The position numbers and the translations under genes were made by a program. The notes below the pieces were generated by a model. The model searched no databases, was not told the DNA's origin, and saw only the letters and a program-made list of their open reading frames with translations. This document shows positions 40,422-47,759 of a stretch of 64,000 bases of DNA, piece after piece (positions within the stretch are counted from its first letter, which is position 1; each line of letters opens with the position of its first letter). The stretch spans positions 3,658,001 to 3,722,000 of the forward strand of contig NZ_JAUSXK010000001.1 of assembly GCF_030815955.1 (NCBI RefSeq). The letters are read 5' to 3'. The DNA is from Microbacterium murale. Its GTDB lineage: Bacteria; Actinomycetota; Actinomycetes; Actinomycetales; Microbacteriaceae.

Positions 40422-41357
40422 ATGCCCGTTTCTTCGCCGTACGCCGATCGGCTGAACCGTCTGCCGGTCGAGCGTCACGAGGTCGAGGTGGGTGGCGCGA
40501 CGACTGCGTACTGGGTGTACGGGCCCGGCTCGGACTCGGAGACGGAAGCCACCAAGCGGACAGACGGCGAACCCCCGACGGTGATCGCCGTCCATGGATT
40601 CCGTGGCGAGCATCACGGGCTGGAGCCCGTGCTCGCCTACCTCCCCGAGCTACGCGTGATCGCTCCCGATCTCCCGGGTTTCGGTGAGACACCGCCACTT
40701 CCCGGTCGCACGCACGATCTTGCGGCGTACGCCGACTGGCTGACGGAGTTCACGGCCGCGGTCGCGCCCGGCGCGGTCATCCTGGGACATTCGTTCGGCT
40801 CGATAGTGACGTCCGCTGCGGTCGCCGGCGGGTTGGAGACCCCCCGACTCATCCTGATCAACCCGATCGGAGCACCGGCGCTCGAAGGGCCGAAGGGGCT
40901 GATGACGCGACTCGCCGTCTGGTACTACGATCTCGGGGCAGCACTTCCCTCGCGGATCGGCACAGCGCTGCTGCGCAACAGACTCATCGTCCGGATCATG
41001 AGCATCACGATGGCGAAGACGAAGGATCCGGCGCTTCGCCGTTTCATCCACGATCAGCACGACACCTACTTCTCCGACTTCGCCGATCGCGATGTATTGC
41101 GCGACGCCTTCGTCGCGAGCGTCTCGCATGACGTCCGCGCCTACGCTCCGCAGATCCACGTACCCACGCTGCTCGTCGCCGCGCAGAAGGACGACATCAC
41201 TCCGATCGAAGCGGAGCGCCACCTGGCGACGCTCTTCCCGGAGGCCGATCTCGTTGAGATCGCCGATGTGGGCCACCTCATCCACTACGAGACCCCGTCA
41301 GAAGCCGCAGGGGCGATTCGTCGATTCCTCAAGGTTCCCGTCGCGCGAGGCCGATGA
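40422..41357 (+). CDS. alpha/beta-fold hydrolase (paralog of the one at 1-266)
   Basis: 311 residues. HGFRGEHHGLEPVLAYLPEL sets the oxyanion region, GHSFGS (Ser about 126) is the nucleophile elbow, and the His in VGHLIHYETPSEAAG is the likely catalytic base. HGFRG-x-H-x-GLEPV is shared with the hydrolase fragment at the window start. TAGACT ends 6 nt before the ATG, so the mRNA is probably leaderless. It overlaps the convergent Lrp gene by 29 nt at the 3' end. No signal peptide. Substrate unknown, perhaps epoxide, ester or lactone. Confidence 0.88.
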   Translation: MPVSSPYADRLNRLPVERHEVEVGGATTAYWVYGPGSDSETEATKRTDGEPPTVIAVHGFRGEHHGLEPVLAYLPELRVIAPDLPGFGETPPLPGRTHDLAAYADWLTEFTAAVAPGAVILGHSFGSIVTSAAVAGGLETPRLILINPIGAPALEGPKGLMTRLAVWYYDLGAALPSRIGTALLRNRLIVRIMSITMAKTKDPALRRFIHDQHDTYFSDFADRDVLRDAFVASVSHDVRAYAPQIHVPTLLVAAQKDDITPIEAERHLATLFPEADLVEIADVGHLIHYETPSEAAGAIRRFLKVPVARGR

Positions 41358-41802
41358 GTCCCGCGACCCGGTAGGGGATCACTTCCCCCATCGCGAGTGA
41401 CGTCTCCGTCCGATCGACGCCTTCGATCGACAGGATCCTGGCATCCGTGTCGAACAGATGACGAGCATCCCGGCACGCCACGCGCGCGAGCAGGTCGATG
41501 GAGCCGCTCAGGCCGTGCACCTGCAGCACCTCGGGGATGCGGGCGAGCTCGGCTGTGATGCGGGGGAGCTCCGTCTGCCGGAGGCCGATGCTGACGAACG
41601 CCTGCAGAGGGAAGCCGAGAACCTCGGGGGAGAACGAGCGCTCGTAGGACAGGAAGACTCCGGTCTGTTCGAGCCGCGCCATTCGCGCCTGGATCGTGTT
41701 GCGCGACAGGCCGAGCGTCTCGGCGAGCGCGACGATCGTCGTGCGGGGATCTTCAGCGAGGGCGGCGAGCAGATCGAGATCGATGCGATCGAGAGCGGGC
41801 AT
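41329..41802 (-). CDS. Lrp/AsnC-family regulator of branched-chain keto-acid genes
   Basis: 157 residues from the ATG at 41800-41802; the track is open further upstream but crosses the bkdA promoter region. The HTH is LDRIDLDLLAALAEDPRTTI to SRNTIQARMARLEQ, followed by the RAM ligand domain with VHGLSGSIDLLARVAC. Divergent from the bkdA operon; AsnC/Lrp proteins in this place (BkdR-like) often sense branched-chain amino acids. TATGGT (minus strand) lies 8 nt before the ATG. A 39-bp inverted repeat lies in the gap at 41842-41880, and I infer that the protein binds it. The 3' end overlaps the hydrolase by 29 nt. Confidence 0.9.
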   Translation of the reverse strand: MPALDRIDLDLLAALAEDPRTTIVALAETLGLSRNTIQARMARLEQTGVFLSYERSFSPEVLGFPLQAFVSIGLRQTELPRITAELARIPEVLQVHGLSGSIDLLARVACRDARHLFDTDARILSIEGVDRTETSLAMGEVIPYRVAGLIGLARREP

Positions 41803-41841
41803 AGTGCCAAACCATAGCAGGGTGACGACGCCAGTATTGGG

Positions 41842-41880
41842 CAACATGCTCAAGCGGACTCTGAATGCTTGAGCGTGCTG
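41842..41880. promoter_or_regulatory. 39-bp inverted repeat in the lrp-bkdA gap, probable Lrp operator
   Basis: Left arm CAACATGCTCAAGC at 41842-41855 and right arm GCTTGAGCGTGCTG at 41867-41880, 12 of 14 positions complementary, with an 11-bp spacer. It lies 40 bp upstream of the lrp start codon and 91 bp before bkdA. Confidence 0.7.
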
Positions 41881-41970
41881 ATCAGTGGACGTACCCTCGA
41901 AGCATCCGATTATGTTGTCGGTACACGCGTGCAGCTCCTCACAAGGGAGACACACGACAGGAGGACGATG

Positions 41971-43083
41971 ATGTCACCGCAGACCACCCCGATCGCAGAT
42001 TCCACTCAGGATCTCGAGCTCTCCGAACGTATTCTCGCGCCAGACGGCACCCGGCAGAAGAATCCGGATCTCGACCCGTTCGTCGCTGATGTCGACGCTG
42101 AACAACTGCGTGCGTTGCTGCGCGACATGATCATCCTCCGCCGTATCGACGCCGAGGGCGTCGCTCTGCAGCGCCAGGGGCAGCTGGGTCTGTGGGCACC
42201 CTGTCAGGGTCAGGAAGCGGCGCAGATCGGCACCGCGCGCGCGCTCGACCCCATCGACTTCGTGTTTCCGAGTTACCGCGAGACCGGCGTCATCTACGCG
42301 CGTGGCGCGCAGCCCGGTGACTTCGTGCGTGTGTGGCGCGGTGAGGAGGGCGCGCCGTTCGACCCCGCGGAGATGCGCGTCGCCCCTCTGCAGATCATCA
42401 TCGGTGCACAGACGCTGCACGCAGTCGGCTACGCCATGGGCATCAAGCATGAGAAGGCACCCGAAGTCGCCGTCACCTACTTCGGTGACGGTGCGACCAG
42501 CCAGGGCGATGTGAACGAGGCGATGGTCTTCGCAGCCTCGTACCAGGCGCCCGTCGTGTTCGTGTGTCAGAACAACCACTGGGCCATCTCCGAGCCCGTC
42601 GCAGTGCAGTCGCAATACCCGATCGCAGGTCGAGCCCCGGGATTCGGCATCCCCAGCCTGCGTGTGGACGGCAACGATGTGCTCGCCTGCATGGCCGCGA
42701 TGCGCTGGGCCCTCGCTCACGCACGCGCGGGAAAGGGCCCCGCGTTCATCGAGGCCGTCACATATCGCATGGGGCCGCACACCACGTCTGACGACCCCAC
42801 CCGCTATCGTGATCCCGCTGAACTCGAGGCGTGGCGCACACGTGATCCGATCGCTCGACTCGAGGCGCACCTCCGCGCTTCGGGCGAGCTGTCTGACGCG
42901 CACGTGGCCGCCGCGCAGGCGGATGCCGACACCATGGCACGCGAGATGCGTGCCGCCTGCCTCGGCATGGTCACGCGCGATCCGCTCGCCGTCTTCGACA
43001 ACGTGTACGCGGAACCGCATTGCGGAATCGACCGCCAGCGCGACGAATACGCCGCGTACGTCTCTTCTCTCGAGGAGGCCTGA
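41971..43083 (+). CDS. bkdA: branched-chain 2-oxoacid dehydrogenase E1 alpha
   Basis: 370 residues from the ATG at 41971; the AGGAGG Shine-Dalgarno (41959-41964) favours it over the ATG 3 nt earlier. Thiamine diphosphate motif: YFGDGATSQGDVNEAM to VCQNNHWAIS, the GDG-to-NN pattern. Highly conserved FPSYRETGVIYARG and TYRMGPHTTSDDPTRYR. Forms the alpha-2-beta-2 E1 with the next gene and decarboxylates keto acids of leucine, isoleucine and valine. Pyruvate dehydrogenase E1 alpha would look similar; the operon partners (leucine-degradation genes at 46206-52174) and the Lrp neighbour support the branched-chain assignment. Confidence 0.93.
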   Translation: MSPQTTPIADSTQDLELSERILAPDGTRQKNPDLDPFVADVDAEQLRALLRDMIILRRIDAEGVALQRQGQLGLWAPCQGQEAAQIGTARALDPIDFVFPSYRETGVIYARGAQPGDFVRVWRGEEGAPFDPAEMRVAPLQIIIGAQTLHAVGYAMGIKHEKAPEVAVTYFGDGATSQGDVNEAMVFAASYQAPVVFVCQNNHWAISEPVAVQSQYPIAGRAPGFGIPSLRVDGNDVLACMAAMRWALAHARAGKGPAFIEAVTYRMGPHTTSDDPTRYRDPAELEAWRTRDPIARLEAHLRASGELSDAHVAAAQADADTMAREMRAACLGMVTRDPLAVFDNVYAEPHCGIDRQRDEYAAYVSSLEEA

Positions 43084-43084
43084 G

Positions 43085-44095
43085 ATGACGGAGATCACTC
43101 TGGGCAAGGCCCTGAACGCCGGACTGCGCAAGGCGATGAGCGACGACGAGAAAGTCGTGCTGATGGGCGAGGACATCGGCAAGCTCGGCGGAGTGTTCCG
43201 CATCACCGACGGTCTTCTTGGTGAGTTCGGTGCCGCGCGTGTCATCGACACGCCGCTCGCAGAGTCGGGCATCGTCGGCACAGCCGTCGGGCTCGCCTAC
43301 CGCGGATATCGCCCAGTAGTCGAGATCCAGTTCGACGGCTTCGTCTACCCGGCGTTCGACCAGATCGTCTCGCAGGTCGCCAAACTGCACTTCCGCACTC
43401 AGGGACGCGTGAAGATGCCGATCACGATCCGCATCCCGTGGGCCGGCGGCATCGGTGCGGCCGAGCACCACTCCGAGTCCCCCGAGGCATATTTCGTGCA
43501 TACGGCCGGGCTGCGCGTCATCACCGTCTCGAATCCTCAGGACGCTTATCGCTGCCTTCAGCAGGCCATCGCCTCCGACGATCCGGTCATCTTCTTCGAG
43601 CCGAAGCGTCTCTATCACCACAAGGGTGAGGTCGATCTGAGCGCATCACTGGCGGATGCGCCGCCGATGGGCGTCGCGCGCGTCCTCCGCGAGGGCTCGG
43701 ACGCCACCATCATCACGTACGGCGCGATGGTGTCGACCGCTCTGGATGCGGCATCTGCGGCCGAGGACGACGGATTGTCGCTGGAGGTCATCGACCTGCG
43801 TTCGATCTCTCCGGTGGACTACGACACCGTCGCCGCCTCGGTGCGTCGCACGGGGCGGGTCGTCGTCGCGCACGAGGCGTCCCGTGAGGCCGGCGTGGCC
43901 GCAGAGGTCATCGCGAGCATCACAGAACGCTGCTTCGAGTATCTGGAGTCGCCGCCTCTGCGCGTCACCGGACACGACATCCCATACCCTCCTGCGAAGC
44001 TCGAGAAGTTCCACCTTCCGGACCTGGACCGGATACTCGACGCGGTCGACCGCGTGCTCGATCGGCCGAACAGCCTGACGGGAGCGGAGTCGTGA
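43085..44095 (+). CDS. bkdB: branched-chain 2-oxoacid dehydrogenase E1 beta
   Basis: 336 residues. Starts one nucleotide after the E1 alpha stop. Conserved EITLGKALNAGLRKAMSDDE, VVLMGEDIGKLGGVFRIT, DTPLAESGIVGTAVGLA, PWAGGIGAAEHHSESPEA and SISPVDYDT segments of transketolase-like E1 beta subunits. It completes the thiamine-dependent E1 with BkdA and transfers the acyl group to the E2 lipoyl arm. Overlaps bkdC by GTGA. In M. tuberculosis the homologous genes (Rv2496c-Rv2497c) encode the branched-chain complex. Confidence 0.94.
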   Translation: MTEITLGKALNAGLRKAMSDDEKVVLMGEDIGKLGGVFRITDGLLGEFGAARVIDTPLAESGIVGTAVGLAYRGYRPVVEIQFDGFVYPAFDQIVSQVAKLHFRTQGRVKMPITIRIPWAGGIGAAEHHSESPEAYFVHTAGLRVITVSNPQDAYRCLQQAIASDDPVIFFEPKRLYHHKGEVDLSASLADAPPMGVARVLREGSDATIITYGAMVSTALDAASAAEDDGLSLEVIDLRSISPVDYDTVAASVRRTGRVVVAHEASREAGVAAEVIASITERCFEYLESPPLRVTGHDIPYPPAKLEKFHLPDLDRILDAVDRVLDRPNSLTGAES

Positions 44096-45462
44096 TCGAA
44101 GAGTTCCGCCTGCCGGATCTCGGCGAAGGACTCGCCGAAGCAGAAGTCGTGCAATGGCTCGTCGCACCCGGTGATACCGTGACCTTGAACCAGACGCTGG
44201 CCGAGGTGGAGACGGCCAAAGCCGTCGTCGAGTTGCCCTCTCCATATGACGGAGTCGTGACGACGCTGCACGCGGACGCCGGCGAGACGGTCGCCGTGGG
44301 GGCGCCACTGATCGCCTTCGATGTGGTCGGCACCGAGACCTCTGCTGCGCCGGCTCGGGCTGCGGCCTCCGCCGCCGCTGAGGAGAAGACGCCACCCAAC
44401 CTCGTGGGATACGGAGCGGCGCCGGCGAAGGACGGTCGCCCGACTCGGCGCGTACGCAAGGCCGGTCGTGCCGCCGCTGCAGCCGATACGGCGGTGCTGG
44501 AGGCCGCGCCCCACGATGTGCTGCCCGAGACTCCCGCCACCGTTCGCGTGGGCGAACGGCCTCGTTCGACGCCACCGGTCCGTGCATACGCGAAGCGATC
44601 AGGCGTCGACATCGTGCTCGTCGCCGCCGAGGTCGGAGACCGTGTGATCAGGCGTGACGACATCGATGCGTATCTTGAGCGAGTGGGAGGGAACGCGGTT
44701 GCTGCCGAGGCCCGTGTCTCCGACGTCTCCGCCGGACGCCCCGCAGTATCCTCCGTCAGTGAGAGGGAGACTCGGATCCCGATCCGAGGGGTGCGAAAGC
44801 ACACGGCTGCGGCGATGGTGCAGAGCGCTTTCACAGCACCGCACGTGACCACGTTCCACACCGTCGACGTCACGGCGACCATGGAGCTGATCGAGAGCCT
44901 GCGCGGTGATCGTGCACTGTCCGAACATCGGATCGGACCGCTGGTGATCGTGGCGAAAGCCGTGTGCCTCGCACTCAGCCGCACGCCGGGACTCAACTCT
45001 CGCTGGGATGACGCGGCAGGTGAGATCGTGCAGCCTCACTACGTGGATCTCGGCATCGCCGCCGCCACCGAGCGCGGACTGATCGTGCCGAACATACGCG
45101 ACGCCGACCAGATGACGCTGCCGCAGCTCGCCGACGCCCTGCGCGCACTCACTGAGACCGCCCGGTCGGGGAAGACCTCGCCTGCAGAGCTTGCGGGTGG
45201 CACGTTCTCGATCACCAACATCGGCGTCTTCGGCATCGATGCGGGCACGCCCATCCTGCCGCCCGGCCAATCCGGGATCCTCGCGGTCGGTGCCGTGCGG
45301 CGGATGCCCTGGGAGCACAGGGGCGAGATCGCGCTGCGTCAAGTGATGACGCTGAGCCTGTCGTTCGATCACAGGGTCGTCGACGGCGCAGAAGGCGCGC
45401 GATTCGTGAAGGACGTCGCCGACATCCTCGAGGAGCCCGGGCGCGCGATGCTGCTGCGGTGA
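44092..45462 (+). CDS. bkdC: branched-chain 2-oxoacid dehydrogenase E2, lipoyl acyltransferase
   Basis: 456 residues. N-terminal lipoyl domain with the modified Lys K43 in EVETAKAVVEL, then an Ala/Pro-rich linker, a peripheral-subunit-binding domain with RAYAKRSGVDIVLVAAEVGD (about 164-183), and the catalytic acyltransferase domain ending in SFDHRVVDGAEGARF, whose His and Asp are the active-site pair. Starts at the GTG at 44092 overlapping the E1 beta stop. Lipoate is supplied by LipB and LipA (18333-19960). No E3 is in the window, so the shared dihydrolipoamide dehydrogenase must be elsewhere. A strong stem-loop follows at 45476. Confidence 0.95.
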   Translation: MIEEFRLPDLGEGLAEAEVVQWLVAPGDTVTLNQTLAEVETAKAVVELPSPYDGVVTTLHADAGETVAVGAPLIAFDVVGTETSAAPARAAASAAAEEKTPPNLVGYGAAPAKDGRPTRRVRKAGRAAAAADTAVLEAAPHDVLPETPATVRVGERPRSTPPVRAYAKRSGVDIVLVAAEVGDRVIRRDDIDAYLERVGGNAVAAEARVSDVSAGRPAVSSVSERETRIPIRGVRKHTAAAMVQSAFTAPHVTTFHTVDVTATMELIESLRGDRALSEHRIGPLVIVAKAVCLALSRTPGLNSRWDDAAGEIVQPHYVDLGIAAATERGLIVPNIRDADQMTLPQLADALRALTETARSGKTSPAELAGGTFSITNIGVFGIDAGTPILPPGQSGILAVGAVRRMPWEHRGEIALRQVMTLSLSFDHRVVDGAEGARFVKDVADILEEPGRAMLLR

Positions 45463-45475
45463 CGGCTCATCGACG

Positions 45476-45507
45476 GGCTCAGCGGCAAGCATTGCGTTCG
45501 CTGAGCC
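45476..45507. terminator. nested stem-loop between convergent bkdC and tetR
   Basis: GGCTCAGCG at 45476-45484 pairs perfectly with CGCTGAGCC at 45499-45507, and within the loop GCAA (45485-45488) pairs with TTGC (45492-45495). No U-tract. It stands between the two stops and probably acts as a bidirectional transcript end. It may also belong to a repeated intergenic element, since GGCTCAGCG-like words also occur near ffh. Confidence 0.6.
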
Positions 45508-45523
45508 GGTCGAGGCCCGGCTC

Positions 45524-46111
45524 TCAGGAGATCAAGGCCGCGTGGGCCATCGCAGTGAGGATCGTCGCGGTCGACTTCTTCGATCGCGTCGCGCTGCGCG
45601 TGCTGTGCGGAGTGGAATTGATTAGGCCGAAGCAGGCCTGGACACGCAGCCGCAGCTCATCGGCCGGCGCATCGTGCAGCGGCGCGAGAGTCGAGATCCA
45701 CAGCTCGATGTAGGCGCGCTGCAGACGTCGGACCTCGGCGCGATCCTCGTCGCTCAGATGCGCCAGATCCCGATCCTGTACCCGGATGACGTCGGCATGG
45801 GTGAGTGCGAAGTCGACGTGGAAGTCGATGAGCGCCAGCATCCGCCCTTCGTCATCCGGCGCGGTCGCGGCGACGCGGCTGCCTCCGCTGACGAGGTCTT
45901 CGCTGACCTTGATGAGAACTGCACCCAGCAATGCCTGCTTGCCGGCAAAGTGGCGGTATACGGCCGGACCGGAGACACCGACGGCGGATCCGATGTCCTC
46001 CAGGCTCACACCGGAATAGCCGCGCTCTGCGAACAGGCGCGCGGCCTCGTGCAACAGGGAATCCGCGCGTTCTGCCTTGGCGCGATCGCGCGCGGTCGGA
46101 GGGGTTGTCAT
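45524..46111 (-). CDS. TetR-family regulator of the leucine-degradation operon
   Basis: 195 residues. HTH region ARLFAERGYSGVSLEDIGSAVGVSGPAVYRHFAGKQALLG. The C-terminal region has LIDFHVDFALTHADVIRV and a basic tail. Divergent from the carboxylase operon. Two sites with the form TTArTGCnCrCTAA lie in the gap (46117-46130 and 46145-46158), one of them covering the likely -10 region of its own gene. In M. tuberculosis a TetR regulator (Rv2506) occupies the same position next to the homologous cluster. The inducer is probably a CoA thioester of the pathway; this is inferred. Confidence 0.9.
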   Translation of the reverse strand: MTTPPTARDRAKAERADSLLHEAARLFAERGYSGVSLEDIGSAVGVSGPAVYRHFAGKQALLGAVLIKVSEDLVSGGSRVAATAPDDEGRMLALIDFHVDFALTHADVIRVQDRDLAHLSDEDRAEVRRLQRAYIELWISTLAPLHDAPADELRLRVQACFGLINSTPHSTRSATRSKKSTATILTAMAHAALIS

Positions 46112-46115
46112 CTCA

Positions 46116-46160
46116 GTTAATGCTCGCTAACCTAAAACGAATGGTTAGTGCACACTAACC
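46116..46160. promoter_or_regulatory. pair of TetR operators between tetR and the leucine operon
   Basis: Site 1 is TTAATGCTCGCTAA at 46117-46130; site 2 is TTAGTGCACACTAA at 46145-46158, lying in the perfect 8-bp-arm palindrome GGTTAGTG-CA-CACTAACC (46143-46160). They are 28 bp apart centre to centre, so two dimers could bind on nearly the same face of DNA. Confidence 0.75.
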
Positions 46161-46205
46161 GAAAAGCCATGTTCATTGCCACCGCAAGTCGAGGAGGACG
46201 GCGCG

Positions 46206-47759
46206 ATGCCTGTCACCCAGGAGATGTTGGCCAGCGAGCTGCGTGAGCGCCGTGCGGCCGCGGCACGAGGCGGATCCGACGCCTCTCGTGGTCGCCACGT
46301 GTCTCGTGGCAAGTTGCTGCCACGGGAGAGGATCGCGCGACTGCTCGATGAGGGCAGCCCGTTTCTCGAAGTGTCACCCCTCGCAGCGGACGGGATGTAC
46401 GGGGGAGAGGTGCCGGGAGCGGGAGTGATCGCCGGCATCGGGCTCGTGCACGGTCGGCACGTGATGGTCGTCTGCAACGATGCCACGGTGAAGGGCGGGA
46501 GCTACCTTCCCCTCACGGTGAAGAAGCATCTTCGGGCGCAGGAGATCGCGTTGGAGAATCGTCTTCCCTGCCTTTACCTCGTCGATTCCGGCGGCGCGTT
46601 CCTTCCGAAGCAGGACGAGGTGTTCCCCGATCGCGAGCACTTCGGTCGCATCTTCTTCAACCAGGCGCGGATGAGCGCCGAGCGCATTCCACAGCTCGCG
46701 GCGGTGCTCGGATCGTGCACAGCCGGCGGTGCGTACGTTCCGGCGATGAGCGACGAGACGGTGATCGTGCGGAATCAGGGCACGATCTTCCTCGGCGGTC
46801 CTCCGCTCGTGAAGGCGGCGATCGGCGAGATCGTCAGCGCGGAGGAACTCGGCGGGGGAGAGTTGCATGCGAGGCGCTCCGGTGTCGTCGATCATCTGGC
46901 CGAAGACGACGAGCACGCCTTGGAGATACTCCGCGACATCGTGGCGACGCTTCACGCTCCATCCGCGCCCGCCTGGGAGATCACCGGGTCCCGCCCGCCC
47001 GCTGAACTGTCCAGTCTCTACGATGTCGTCCCCGTGGACGTGAATGCCGCCTATGACGTGCGCGAGGTGATCCACCGACTCATCGACGCCGACACGTTCC
47101 GTGAGTTCAAGTCCGAGTACGGCACGACACTGGTGACCGGCTTCGCCAGGCTGCATGGACATCCCATCGGCGTCGTCGCGAACAACGGCGTGCTGTTCAG
47201 CGAGTCTGCGCTCAAGGGCGCGCACTTCATCGAACTGTGCGATCAGCGGGGCATTCCGTTGCTGTTCCTTCAGAACATCACCGGCTTCATGGTCGGTTCA
47301 GACGCCGAAGCGGGGGGCATCGCCAAGGACGGCGCGAAGATGGTCACAGCGGTCGCCACGACGCGCGTGCCGAAGCTCACCGTCATCATCGGCGGGTCCT
47401 TCGGCGCAGGCAACTACTCGATGTGCGGACGCGCGTATTCGCCTCGATTCCTGTGGACGTGGCCGGCCAGCCGCATCTCGGTGATGGGCGGCAATCAGGC
47501 CGCCTCCGTGCTGGCCACCGTGAAGGAAGAGCAGATGACCGCCCGTGGGGCGAGTTGGAGCGCCGAAGAGCGCACCGCATTCGAGGAGCCGATCAGAGCG
47601 CAGTACGAAACGCAGGGCGAGCCGTATTACGCGACCGCACGGCTCTGGGATGACGGCATCATCGATCCCGAGCAGACCCGCGACCTGTTGGGTCTCGCCC
47701 TCGACGTCGTCGCCCGCAGCCCGCTGCCAGAGCCGCGCTTCGGCGTCTTCAGGATGTGA
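46206..47759 (+). CDS. accD1: acyl-CoA carboxylase beta subunit, methylcrotonoyl-CoA carboxylase type
   Basis: 517 residues from the ATG at 46206 (GAGGAGGA Shine-Dalgarno). Carboxyltransferase domains: N-terminal half with [19 protein letters not shown] and [24 protein letters not shown]-terminal half with [25 protein letters not shown] and [21 protein letters not shown], which match methylcrotonoyl-CoA rather than propionyl-CoA carboxylases. It carboxylates 3-methylcrotonoyl-CoA with the biotinylated subunit encoded next. The TGATG overlap with that gene implies stoichiometric translation. Controlled by the divergent TetR gene through the operator pair at 46116-46160. Confidence 0.93.
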   Translation: MPVTQEMLASELRERRAAAARGGSDASRGRHVSRGKLLPRERIARLLDEGSPFLEVSPLAADGMYGGEVPGAGVIAGIGLVHGRHVMVVCNDATVKGGSYLPLTVKKHLRAQEIALENRLPCLYLVDSGGAFLPKQDEVFPDREHFGRIFFNQARMSAERIPQLAAVLGSCTAGGAYVPAMSDETVIVRNQGTIFLGGPPLVKAAIGEIVSAEELGGGELHARRSGVVDHLAEDDEHALEILRDIVATLHAPSAPAWEITGSRPPAELSSLYDVVPVDVNAAYDVREVIHRLIDADTFREFKSEYGTTLVTGFARLHGHPIGVVANNGVLFSESALKGAHFIELCDQRGIPLLFLQNITGFMVGSDAEAGGIAKDGAKMVTAVATTRVPKLTVIIGGSFGAGNYSMCGRAYSPRFLWTWPASRISVMGGNQAASVLATVKEEQMTARGASWSAEERTAFEEPIRAQYETQGEPYYATARLWDDGIIDPEQTRDLLGLALDVVARSPLPEPRFGVFRM

